A stretch of 50,130 bases of DNA, taken from contig NZ_WSRZ01000027.1 in the NCBI RefSeq assembly GCF_009828585.1, positions 1 through 50,130 on the forward strand, in the 5' to 3' direction. The DNA is from Shewanella litoralis. Lineage in GTDB: Bacteria; Pseudomonadota; Gammaproteobacteria; Enterobacterales; Shewanellaceae. Each line of letters starts with the position of its first letter. The stretch's first letter is position 1. Below the pieces are notes generated by a model. The model worked only from the letters and a program-made list of their open reading frames with translations. It did no database searches and was not told the DNA's origin. Below are positions 26,101 to 33,811 of the stretch, piece by piece. The position numbers were made by a program, and so were the translations under genes.

Positions 26101-26355
26101 TTTAATAATATAAGGACCGCCAACACGTAAACCACGTGCAGAGAACTGACCATCTGCCGTGACAGGCACTTCGGTAATAGTGCCGGTGGGTTGGTGAATA
26201 ATAGTGACTTTGGCATCAGATGCAGCACTCCCTGCTGGACCCATAATTTGCCCACGTATGTCTGATGCGGTGTCAGCTGCAGATGTTGGTAAAGCAACGC
26301 CCATTGCAAAACACGTCGCTAGCGCTAGGCGACTCATTTTGTGACTTAGTAACAT
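23182..26355 (-). CDS. TonB-dependent receptor, Oar-like, with carboxypeptidase-regulatory-like domain
   Basis: Large outer-membrane protein of 1057 residues. The signal peptide ends near TSAA (residue 27); a CarboxypepD_reg-like beta domain spans about 30-112 (DIRGQIMGPAGSAASDAKV). The plug follows, with DLKDVLRQNPMAVV, FNTFVVDGISQNDDFG and GGFTGAQINAVTKSGTN. The rest is a long barrel ending WQLKVGVKYQF with C-terminal Phe. This is the layout of Oar/OmpA-related TonB receptors, whose cargo is often peptides or unknown. AGGGG lies seven bases before the ATG. It faces the S1/P1 nuclease gene across a 253-base divergent region. Confidence 0.9.
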   Translation of the reverse strand: MLLSHKMSRLALATCFAMGVALPTSAADTASDIRGQIMGPAGSAASDAKVTIIHQPTGTITEVPVTADGQFSARGLRVGGPYIIKVDSDQFADTIEEDVYLQLGETFRFNRTLQDTNAMERIGVVGSAGYYRSAGANSEFGEQDIANSPGLNRDLKDVLRQNPMAVVGTDGVSMSVAGLNPRFNTFVVDGISQNDDFGLNSNGYPTQRSPISIDAVESVALNVSPYSARNGGFTGAQINAVTKSGTNDLSGSVFWETTNDSMAGDGKNQQTGDSLKQDFEETTFGGTVGFPLIEDTLFFFGSYENFDAPKSAEWGPADAGYANDSDITSAELTQIEQIAQSVYGLDSIGGYTTTPQEKDEKILVKLDWNITDEHRASFTYQSTEGNLTNNMSSSSSSLKLSSTWYDKEETLETYAANLYSDWTDDFSTEIKIAYKDSTTQSKTIDDLGIGMVSVQTYDRASDYVVFGTDKSRQANELDNQNLELRFVGDYYLGDHEIGFGAQYNSIEVFNLFAQNVAGNWSFNTIEDFENGDVDQFFYSNAISANPDDVGAAFNMDTLALFAEDSWDITADLTLTFGLRYETISMSDSPALNQNFVERYGFANNETLDGQDIWLPRVGVKYALTEDVSLHGGVGRYSGGSPTVWISNSFSNDGNSLLSYNDGWNSAWGTPDFANVPSEAQNGLVGGDGNANAIDPHFELPSDWRASIGVDSTWDFGALGDDWFVGAEFLYIQKENDLAWVDLARRQVTTDDTGRVVYQTWDPLANGGAGGNTDRYDIMLTNADDDGTSKTLSLSLAKNWDMGISMRAGYAYNSVEEGNQGSSSTATSNYQYTPVQYDRNSTTMGTGYYETPHRFTFSLGYDVEIVSGYNSSFNLFYEAREGNPMTWVLGSYKDGNLGDQSSFANASYYLPYIPTGADDPNVEYAGGLTYEQFKAAVDEIGLGQYAGGIAPKGTDNQPWVHQLDFRFTQELPGFTKDHKGLLYFDVSNVLNLLNEDWGVVEYQSYGTSTLVDHDYNASTGVYTYSVPYGQDGIETDNQNTYDINQSAWQLKVGVKYQF

Positions 26356-26608
26356 TTCAAACCCCTGAGAACTTATTATATTTTAATGTTTAGCCCAATG
26401 TGCTGGACTTTGTATTTGAACGCAGAAAAAGCTGCAGGGCGAAGTGTAGGGAGGGCATGTTGCACTTTAATGTCAGAATTTATACAAAAAAATAACAAAA
26501 AATCAGCTATCAACTTAAATAAAATTGTCATGAAAAAGGTGTATATTTTCGCCAAAATTGCAGGGGTTGTTTGCAGCCAACGAATACACTAATAAAGAGT
26601 GGGCAAAA

Positions 26609-27415
26609 ATGAAAAAATCAGTTTTAGTCAATAAAAGCATTATGATAGCGAGTGGGTTATTACTTTCATTAAGCATCAGCTCTTCGGTTTTTGCCTTTGG
26701 CCAACTGGGGCATCGTATCGTTGGCGACTTGGCTCAACAGCACTTAAGCGCTTCTGCTAAACAGCAGATTGAACAGCTAACAAATGGTGAAAGTTTAGCG
26801 CAAATGTCTACCTGGGCAGATGAAATTCGTTCAGATAAACACTGGTATCACGCTGCACCTTGGCACTACATTTCTATTGAAGATGATGAAACATGGCAGT
26901 CGCTAAAACGCAATCCTGATGGTGATATCATCGACGGATTACAGCGATTTGAAAAGGTACTTAAAAACCCTCATGCCAGCCAACAAGATAAATGGCAAGC
27001 TTTGGCGTTTTATGTGCACTTTGTTGGCGATATCCACCAGCCTTTACATGTTGGTCATCGCCACGATAAAGGGGGTAACACGATTACCGTAAAATGGTTT
27101 GGCCAAGACTCCAACTTGCATGCGGTATGGGACAGTAAAATTATTGAGCAGCAGCAATTAAGCTATACGGAATACAGTAATTTTTTGAATCGTATTAGCA
27201 AAGTTGAGCGCCAACAATGGTTGGGACAGAGTTATTATGATTGGGCTGAAGAGTCTAAATACTTACGTAAACAGGCTTATAATCTGGAGCAGAATGACCA
27301 AGGAGAAGATGATTTACTCTTTAACTATGTGTTTATGAATAAGCCTATCGTTGAAAAAAGACTGCAACAAGCAGGTATCCGCTTAGCCGAAAAGCTCAAT
27401 GCCATTTTTAATTAA
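26609..27415 (+). CDS. S1/P1 nuclease family protein, secreted
   Basis: Zinc-dependent single-strand nuclease or 3'-nucleotidase family, 268 residues from ATG 26609. The signal peptide (to SSSVFA, residue 29) would leave FGQLGHRIVGDLAQ as the mature start; in this family the N-terminal residue, usually Trp, binds zinc by its backbone, here replaced by Phe. Other zinc-site segments are TWADEIR, HYISIEDD, HFVGDIHQPLHVGHRHDKGG and LHAVWDSKII. The frame is open upstream to 26558, but only the start at 26609 begins a proper signal peptide. Likely role: phosphate and nucleotide scavenging in the periplasm. Confidence 0.88.
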   Translation: MKKSVLVNKSIMIASGLLLSLSISSSVFAFGQLGHRIVGDLAQQHLSASAKQQIEQLTNGESLAQMSTWADEIRSDKHWYHAAPWHYISIEDDETWQSLKRNPDGDIIDGLQRFEKVLKNPHASQQDKWQALAFYVHFVGDIHQPLHVGHRHDKGGNTITVKWFGQDSNLHAVWDSKIIEQQQLSYTEYSNFLNRISKVERQQWLGQSYYDWAEESKYLRKQAYNLEQNDQGEDDLLFNYVFMNKPIVEKRLQQAGIRLAEKLNAIFN

Positions 27416-27443
27416 TCATCCGTTAAAACAGTTAATAAAATAA

Positions 27444-27467
27444 AACGGGGATCAATTGATCCCCGTT
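27444..27467. terminator. Perfect 24-bp palindrome, bidirectional terminator
   Basis: AACGGGGATCAA is followed at once by its reverse complement. It lies between the convergent nuclease and cytochrome genes, with modest T content on either side. Confidence 0.75.
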
Positions 27468-27516
27468 GTGATTTACGCAATTTCGTTAGTCAATAAGGCT
27501 AACGTCATAGTGCATA

Positions 27517-29535
27517 TTAGCGTTCAAACTTGTGGTATTTCTCGATACCAAATGAACGGCCTTCTGCATGACATGTTGCACAAGATTCGCCGGTAGGTTG
27601 AGTAAACCAAGTACCGTCGTTACCAGAGCCTTTTTCTGCACTGATTTCACCACCGTTTAACTCCATGTGATTCAGAGCCTGGTCGCCATTGTGACAGGCA
27701 AAACAGTTTGCCGTGATTGGACTGGCCATCTTAGTTTGGTCGCCATTATTAAATGCTTTAGCACGAATATATTGATTCGGTATTGCATTTAAATCTACGC
27801 CATCAGCATGACAAGACACACAGTTAACAGCACTTAATTCAGTGGCTGAGTTAGCAATTTTATTGCCATCAGCATCTGTTTTAGCACCCGATAACGCACT
27901 ACCAACACCCCAGTGCATACTGTGTACCATAGGGCCAAAGCCAGGCGCTGAGTTTGCTGCGCTTCGGTCTTGACCATTGTTATGACACGCTACGCAATCA
28001 TCACCACCATCGTTGTAAGCACCATTTTTATGGTAGTTAGTTTCGCTGTTGTGACAAGTCGTGCAGCTGTCACTTGTTACGGCTAAACGACGTTCGTATT
28101 TAACGACAGCCCCAGTAGTTTGATCGACAGCATCAGAATAGGCAGTAAATGACATTGATGTTTTACCATCATCTTGCACCCAACCAGGATAGCTTAATGA
28201 GATACGCGCCGTTGCCATAATACTTGCTTGATCAAACCCACTTGATGGCGATGGGAAACAATGCGTTCTTGAGCCATCTGCGTTATCAGTTTTAACTTCA
28301 TTGCTGCCATGTCCTGCAAAACGGCCAACAATAGACTCGTTATAATAACCATGTAAATAAGCACCGGCATACACAATCGGCTTACCTACAACGTTTGTGG
28401 CACCAGATGTGTCACCATCTTTGTTGTATAACGCACCAATATTGACCTGGGTTTTGGTGCCGCTACTCACGTCAAATAACGACATAGTGGTACACCATAC
28501 ACCCGCATCATTTTTTTGTGGTGCGGTGGTTTCAGCTGTGTAACTCACGCGCATTGCTTGCAAAGTTTCTAGGCCACTCTTATTTAAGTGAAACTCTCTT
28601 GCATCAAACTCACTACTATTACTGTTGCTGATAACCTGGGCATAACTAGAACTGCTAGAGGTGTTATGGCAGTCAGCACAACCGTTACCGGCAAGGCTGG
28701 TATTCATCACAGGCTCAGCATGACAGGTATAACAATTAGCTGGTTCAAAATCTTTTTCAAAATTTTGGTGATTGATGTGTCCAAGCATTTGCATGGTATT
28801 TTTAGCATAACCACCGGTATTTAATGAGGTGCCGTCTGCAGCAATATCACGAGGTACGTTGTTATGACACACCATACAACCACCGACAAAATCGACTTCG
28901 CCATCGGTATTTAATGCCACATAACCCGCATGTTTAAGGTCAGACTCGGCATAATCAACATGACATGCATAACATGTTTCAGTTGTTGAAGTGTGCATCA
29001 TCTCAGGTTTAGCAATAAGCATGTAAGGTGATTTGGCAATATCGCCGCCGCCCACTTGCAAGCGAATTAATGCTTCTGTGTCAGCTTGCACACCAGCCAT
29101 TGGCGCAACTAATTGATAATTGCCGTTATCAAGTAAGGTTAACGATGCGCCAGTTGTTGGCGATGAACCGCCCACTGTCGCATTACCACCCACGCTACCA
29201 TCGCGGCTGCGTTGCATACCATTTTCGGTTTTTGCGGCAAGGTAGACCGACGCATCAGTTAAGCCCGTAATGGCATAACCTGATTCGTTAGTGATACCAA
29301 ACTCTACTGTTACCATTCCGTCTGCAACAATATGATTAATAAACTCCACATTAGTCATCGTGGAGGCACTGACTGTTGGTGCTGCTGCATCTGCACCAGG
29401 AGCGCCAGGCAAACCAGGTGTACCTGCTTGCCCATCAGCGCCATCTACACCATCTTTGCCATCGCTACCACAGGCAATGACGCCCATAGAGATTGCGATT
29501 AGCAGTGCTATTTTGCACATTTTTATTGTTTTCAT
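27517..29535 (-). CDS. OmcA/MtrC-type multiheme c-type cytochrome lipoprotein (nine CXXCH)
   Basis: Probable cell-surface electron-transfer lipoprotein, 672 residues. The lipobox VIAC gives Cys22, followed by nine collagen-like G-X-Y triplets (23-49). Nine CXXCH haem sites start at about 188, 220, 268, 286, 490, 514, 572, 611 and 652, so four lie in the first haem domain and five in the second; the family standard is five plus five. Two extra Cys (347, 426) lie in the middle beta domain. ATG 29535 is chosen, six bases after GGAG; the TTG at 29547 is part of that region. Neither mtrA nor mtrB porin-type partners are adjacent, so the electron route is unknown. Confidence 0.9.
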   Translation of the reverse strand: MKTIKMCKIALLIAISMGVIACGSDGKDGVDGADGQAGTPGLPGAPGADAAAPTVSASTMTNVEFINHIVADGMVTVEFGITNESGYAITGLTDASVYLAAKTENGMQRSRDGSVGGNATVGGSSPTTGASLTLLDNGNYQLVAPMAGVQADTEALIRLQVGGGDIAKSPYMLIAKPEMMHTSTTETCYACHVDYAESDLKHAGYVALNTDGEVDFVGGCMVCHNNVPRDIAADGTSLNTGGYAKNTMQMLGHINHQNFEKDFEPANCYTCHAEPVMNTSLAGNGCADCHNTSSSSSYAQVISNSNSSEFDAREFHLNKSGLETLQAMRVSYTAETTAPQKNDAGVWCTTMSLFDVSSGTKTQVNIGALYNKDGDTSGATNVVGKPIVYAGAYLHGYYNESIVGRFAGHGSNEVKTDNADGSRTHCFPSPSSGFDQASIMATARISLSYPGWVQDDGKTSMSFTAYSDAVDQTTGAVVKYERRLAVTSDSCTTCHNSETNYHKNGAYNDGGDDCVACHNNGQDRSAANSAPGFGPMVHSMHWGVGSALSGAKTDADGNKIANSATELSAVNCVSCHADGVDLNAIPNQYIRAKAFNNGDQTKMASPITANCFACHNGDQALNHMELNGGEISAEKGSGNDGTWFTQPTGESCATCHAEGRSFGIEKYHKFER

Positions 29536-29547
29536 CATTAACTCCAA

Positions 29548-29939
29548 CGTCGCTTAAACGACTTATCACTTTATAGGTATCTTGCAATCGTAATAGTAAT
29601 GCAGAACCGCAAAACGCTAGGAGAGGTAACTCACACTCTTTGTGCAAATAAAGCGCAGATATGTTGACTTGATGTTAAAGCATGACGTGCATCATATTTA
29701 TGGTAAAAACCATCTTATTTTTAAGGTATTTTTAATGGTTTAACGCGTTAATAAAATATGCTTAGACTTGTTGAGTATGTGATTAGATATGCATTAACTA
29801 TGCACTTTATACCAAAATGACAAAGTAAACCGGCGGATAAACGGCCTTAATAAAAATCAAAAAACCAGTGATATTGATCACTGGCTTTAATTAAGTCTCA
29901 TTAAATAACTGATAATTTGTGTTTAGCGCTATTGGCTCA
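29548..29939. other. Region between cytochrome and efflux permease genes
   Basis: A gene-free stretch. It holds the promoter side of the cytochrome gene on the left and the efflux permease terminator (29858-29888) on the right. No clear operator was recognised. Confidence 0.5.
29858..29888 (-). terminator. Terminator of the Cu/Zn efflux operon
   Basis: CCAGTGAT (29865-29872) and ATCACTGG (29877-29884) pair around ATTG; on the minus strand six T follow. It lies about 55 bases after the permease stop codon. Confidence 0.87.
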
Positions 29940-31355
29940 TTACGAGCAACAACTTTTGTCTTTATTGCCTTTTGGGATCATATCCCACAACACTTTCGCC
30001 ATTAATATCGCTAACACAATACCTGACACGGCAACCACACCTTGTGGTAGTAATGCATGCTCTTCACCAATTTGTGGCATCACTTTAAAGCCAAAGGTAT
30101 CAACCAAATAATTAACCAATACGCCAAAGGTTAACGCCACGCCAATAACGCCGCCTAAATAACCATAAAGTGCGCGCTTGCCTAACTCTTTAGTGACAAC
30201 ACCGAGTGTCGCAATATTAGTAGCTGGGCCTGCCATCATAAACACCAATACCGCACCAGGAGACACACCCGCTAACAGTAAACCCGCCGCAATAGGCGTT
30301 GAAGCCGTAGCACAGATATACATAGGAATAGACACAAGCACCATGACTAACATGGCTAAAATGCCGTCGCCCCACTTCACTAAAAAGTCGGCAGGTACGT
30401 AAGTCTGCACCAAGGCGGCAAAGAACAGTCCGACCAACAACCACAGGGTAGTGTCTCTCACTAAATCAGTCGCGGCGTAATGCAAACCAGATAATACTCG
30501 GCTGAATACACTGTTTTGCTTTAACTCAGTTGCGATGTCTTGAGTTGACGCGCAGCAGCTGGCTTGTTCACTATTTTCAGCATGCTCTGCTTTCACTGAT
30601 GTTGATGCACAGCAACTGCTTGTTGCGGCGACCTCTGGCTCGGCTTTGCTGCTGCAACAGCTTGATTTCACTTCTTTAGGTTGGGTATCAGCTTTACTCG
30701 CACAACAACTGCTTTGCTTTGGCGCTTGTTCTGCACTCAACACGTTGGCTGAAGCCATAGGGCTTAATACCGACTCTGCTTTAACTGCGATCATTTTCAC
30801 GCCAGCATGTTGCACGATTTCAGCATTGCTGTCGCGGGTACTTGAAGCTGCTTGAGACGGGCTTGATGGACTGGTCTTTTTACTTGCACAGCAAGATGAT
30901 TCAACTTTAGCCGTTGCACTGCTGTCTGATTGAGCCTTAGCTGTTGCAGGCATACCATCATCGTCATCGCGGCCTACCAACAGCCCCGCCACAATCGCGC
31001 TAGTAATAGCTGCAATAGGACGCACTATGGCCATAAACGGACCCAGCAACACGTAAGAGACGGTAATTGAGTCGACGCCGGTTTCAGGTGTTGATACCAA
31101 AAATGAGGTTGTAGCCGCTTTTGAAGCACCAGCGCGGCGTAAGCCAACCGCAGCAGGAATCACCCCGCACGAACATAACGGTAGCGGCGCACCTAATAGC
31201 GCAGCCTTAAACACTGTTTTTACTCCATGACCACCTAGCTGCTTTTGCATCCATGCCATTGGCACAAACACCTTTAACAACCCAGCTAATACTAAACCCA
31301 GCAAAAGCCAGGGGGCGGACTCTAAAAATAAGTGAATAAAATTGGTCAATAACAT
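29940..31355 (-). CDS. SO_0444 family Cu/Zn efflux transporter (DUF318-type permease)
   Basis: Inner-membrane permease of 471 residues for metal export. Two membrane halves, each of about four helices, flank a hydrophilic central region (about 128-285). A CSC at 61-63 in LGAPLPLCSCGVIPAAVGLR marks the first half. The linker carries five Cys-Cys pairs (155, 217, 233, 248 and 267), mostly as SSCCAS, and the C-terminus ends KSCCS with a sixth, an array well suited to bind Cu or Zn. It lies two bases after the MerR-type regulator gene in one operon. The family name is from recalled knowledge of the Shewanella oneidensis locus. Confidence 0.9.
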   Translation of the reverse strand: MLLTNFIHLFLESAPWLLLGLVLAGLLKVFVPMAWMQKQLGGHGVKTVFKAALLGAPLPLCSCGVIPAAVGLRRAGASKAATTSFLVSTPETGVDSITVSYVLLGPFMAIVRPIAAITSAIVAGLLVGRDDDDGMPATAKAQSDSSATAKVESSCCASKKTSPSSPSQAASSTRDSNAEIVQHAGVKMIAVKAESVLSPMASANVLSAEQAPKQSSCCASKADTQPKEVKSSCCSSKAEPEVAATSSCCASTSVKAEHAENSEQASCCASTQDIATELKQNSVFSRVLSGLHYAATDLVRDTTLWLLVGLFFAALVQTYVPADFLVKWGDGILAMLVMVLVSIPMYICATASTPIAAGLLLAGVSPGAVLVFMMAGPATNIATLGVVTKELGKRALYGYLGGVIGVALTFGVLVNYLVDTFGFKVMPQIGEEHALLPQGVVAVSGIVLAILMAKVLWDMIPKGNKDKSCCS

Positions 31356-31357
31356 AA

Positions 31358-31819
31358 TTAGTCCTTATGACCCGAATGAGAGAAATGATGCTGTTCTTTT
31401 TTGGCAATAATATGTTGATCTGACGACTCTAACGCTTCCAATATCGAGCAATGTTCAGCGCTATCAGGACCACCACAACAGGTGTTAGATAAACTCTTTA
31501 ACGAGGTCGCAAAATGCTGTAATTCCGCTAACTTAGCCTCAACCTGCTCAAGCTTAGTATCAACCAAACCTTTGACTTCAGCACAGGCTCGATTAGATTT
31601 ATCCACTTCTATAGACAATAAATCGGCAATGTCATTAAGCGAAAACCCCACCGCTTTAGCGCGCAGAATAAACTTCAACCTTTCAGAGTCATCTTGATTA
31701 TATAATCGATAGCCTGAGTCCGAACGGCTCGAAGGAGACAACAACCCATGTTTTTCATAAAACCGTAATGTGTCGGCCTTGATGTCGTACAAGGCAGCAA
31801 GCTCACCTATTCGATACAT
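31358..31819 (-). CDS. zntR: MerR family regulator, ZntR-like
   Basis: Metal-responsive activator of 153 residues that twists its promoter DNA when metal is bound. The N-terminal MerR helix-turn-helix YRIGELAALYDIKADTLRFYEKHG is followed by a coiled-coil dimer helix. Metal ligands expected from E. coli ZntR are present as Cys79, Cys114, Cys115 and Cys124; ZntR His119 is Asp here, with His123 beside Cys124. The His-rich tail HHFSHSGHKD is an extension. It is the first gene of the operon with the permease; its own promoter has the 20-base spacer. Confidence 0.9.
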   Translation of the reverse strand: MYRIGELAALYDIKADTLRFYEKHGLLSPSSRSDSGYRLYNQDDSERLKFILRAKAVGFSLNDIADLLSIEVDKSNRACAEVKGLVDTKLEQVEAKLAELQHFATSLKSLSNTCCGGPDSAEHCSILEALESSDQHIIAKKEQHHFSHSGHKD

Positions 31820-32135
31820 AATTTAACCCCAACCAGAAAGTGTATTCAGCTAAACGTCTCTGAAATTAGCTTAAGTATAAACCTTGGAGTTTAATCCAAG
31901 GTCAAGGGTTTATTGTGGATTATTTTTGAATATCTTTGTTCTTATTTCAATATTGTGAAATCACACAGAAAAAACACCCAATACATGCGCTTTACGATAA
32001 AATACGCCCGCCTGATCATAAGACAGTATCTAGTGGTGTTATCGCAACATCATGAGGGACTTTGGTAAAGCGGACTTGAAGCAATTCTGTTTTACGAAAG
32101 ATCCTTAAAATCAAACTAGTGGACCCTGTACCTAC
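31820..32135. other. Divergent region between zntR and purH
   Basis: Besides the zntR promoter it contains the inverted repeat TGTGA-AA-TCACA (31954-31965) and a small hairpin TGGTGTT-ATCGC-AACATCA (32034-32052) in the purH leader. No good PurR operator is visible. The purH ribosome binding site is weak (AGTGGACC). Confidence 0.5.
31874..31905 (-). promoter_or_regulatory. MerR-type promoter and operator of the zntR operon
   Basis: On the minus strand -35 TTGACC (31900-31905) and -10 TATACT (31874-31879) are 20 bases apart, longer than the usual 17. The spacer contains the perfect inverted repeat ACCTTGGA (31881-31888) and TCCAAGGT (31895-31902). This is the classical arrangement recognised by MerR-family activators. 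Confidence 0.92.
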
Positions 32136-33725
32136 ATGAATAATGTCAGACCAATTCGTCGCGCGCTATTAAGCGTATCAGATAAAACTGGAATCCTTGA
32201 GTTTGCACAAGCGCTGCATGCACAAGGTGTTGAACTCTTATCAACGGGCGGTACTGCAAAGCTACTTGCAGACAATAATATCCCGGTAATTGAAGTGTCT
32301 GACTACACAGGTCACCCAGAAATTATGGATGGTCGTGTTAAAACCTTGCACCCAAAAATTCACGGCGGCATTTTAGCCCGTCGCGGCATTGACGAAGTGG
32401 TAATGGAGCAAAATGCCATTAACCCTATCGATTTAGTGGCGGTTAACTTATACCCATTTGCTGAAACTGTGGCTAAGCCAGGTTGCACCTTAGCCGACGC
32501 TGTTGAGAACATCGACATTGGCGGCCCTACCATGGTGCGCTCAACCGCCAAAAACCACAAAGACACCACGATTGTGGTTAACGCAAAAGACTACGGTCGC
32601 GTGATTGCTGAAATGCAAGCCAACAATGGCAGCACTACGCTAGAAACTCGCTTTGACCTTGCCATTGCAGCCTTTGAACATACCGCTGCTTACGACGGAA
32701 TGATCGCTAACTACTTTGGTACTATGGTGCCAGCACACAGTAACGACGAATGTCATGACGATTCTACATTCCCACGTACGTTTAATTCGCAGTTCATCAA
32801 AAAGCAAGATTTACGCTACGGTGAAAACAGCCATCAACAAGCCGCATTTTATGTTGATGCGCAAATTGATGAAGCCTCAGTGGCCAGCGCGATTCAGTTA
32901 CAAGGCAAAGCATTGTCTTACAACAATATCGCCGACACTGACGCTGCACTTGAATGCGTTAAAGAGTTTGAAGGCCCAGCCTGCGTTATCGTTAAACACG
33001 CTAACCCATGCGGAGTGGCATTAGGCGCTAACTTATTAGAAGCCTATGACCGTGCATTCAAAACCGACCCAACATCAGCCTTTGGTGGCATCATTGCCTT
33101 TAACCAAGAGTTAGATGCACAAACGGCCCAGACCATTGTTGACCGTCAGTTTGTTGAAGTGATTATTGCCCCTAAAGTCAGTCAGGCAGCACGAGATATC
33201 GTTGCCGCTAAAGTGAACGTGCGTTTGCTTGAATGTGGTGAGTGGAACACTCAAACCACAACACTTGATTACAAGCGCGTCAATGGCGGCCTGTTAGTAC
33301 AAGATCGCGATCAAGGCATGGTTAACCTAGACGACGTTAAAGTAGTGTCTAAACGCCAACCAACTGCTGATGAATTAAAAGACTTAATGTTCTGCTGGAA
33401 AGTGGCCAAGTTTGTTAAATCTAACGCCATTGTTTACGCCAAAGATGGCATGACAATCGGTGTCGGCGCTGGCCAAATGAGCCGCGTTTACTCAGCAAAA
33501 ATTGCTGGCATTAAAGCAGCTGATGAAGGTTTAGTGGTCGAAAACTCAGTGATGGCATCTGACGCTTTCTTCCCATTCCGCGACGGCATCGATGCTGCAG
33601 CGGCTGCGGGTATTAGCTGCATCATCCAACCGGGTGGCTCTATTCGCGATGAAGAAATCATCGCAGCGGCAGATGAGCACGGTATGGCCATGGTATTTAC
33701 TGGCATGCGTCACTTCCGCCACTAA
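32136..33725 (+). CDS. purH: Bifunctional AICAR transformylase / IMP cyclohydrolase
   Basis: Performs the last two steps of de novo IMP synthesis in the cytoplasm. At 529 residues it is full length. The N-terminal IMP cyclohydrolase part begins [20 protein letters not shown] and includes STGGTAKLL and [13 protein letters not shown]; the C-terminal transformylase has [25 protein letters not shown] and [10 protein letters not shown], with the Lys-His of VKHANPCG as the catalytic pair, and ends FTGMRHFRH. It precedes purD by 86 bases with a terminator-like hairpin between, so the two may be only partly coupled. Confidence 0.98.
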   Translation: MNNVRPIRRALLSVSDKTGILEFAQALHAQGVELLSTGGTAKLLADNNIPVIEVSDYTGHPEIMDGRVKTLHPKIHGGILARRGIDEVVMEQNAINPIDLVAVNLYPFAETVAKPGCTLADAVENIDIGGPTMVRSTAKNHKDTTIVVNAKDYGRVIAEMQANNGSTTLETRFDLAIAAFEHTAAYDGMIANYFGTMVPAHSNDECHDDSTFPRTFNSQFIKKQDLRYGENSHQQAAFYVDAQIDEASVASAIQLQGKALSYNNIADTDAALECVKEFEGPACVIVKHANPCGVALGANLLEAYDRAFKTDPTSAFGGIIAFNQELDAQTAQTIVDRQFVEVIIAPKVSQAARDIVAAKVNVRLLECGEWNTQTTTLDYKRVNGGLLVQDRDQGMVNLDDVKVVSKRQPTADELKDLMFCWKVAKFVKSNAIVYAKDGMTIGVGAGQMSRVYSAKIAGIKAADEGLVVENSVMASDAFFPFRDGIDAAAAAGISCIIQPGGSIRDEEIIAAADEHGMAMVFTGMRHFRH

Positions 33726-33739
33726 ATTCCACTTGAAAC

Positions 33740-33763
33740 AAGCAGCCTTCTTTGGCTGCTTTT
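33740..33763 (+). terminator. Hairpin between purH and purD
   Basis: AGCAGCC pairs with GGCTGCT around TTCTTT, followed by TTTTTT. It looks like a full terminator, so purD would need read-through or its own promoter in the 45 bases before its start. Confidence 0.8.
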
Positions 33764-33811
33764 TTCGTTTAAAGAAACATATTATTTAGTTTATTAAAAA
33801 GGTGAATAAAG

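Noticed and set aside
31906-32135. PurR operator or purine riboswitch before purH
   Set aside because: No ACGCAAACGTTTGCGT-like palindrome and no riboswitch-type fold could be seen; only a small hairpin is present.
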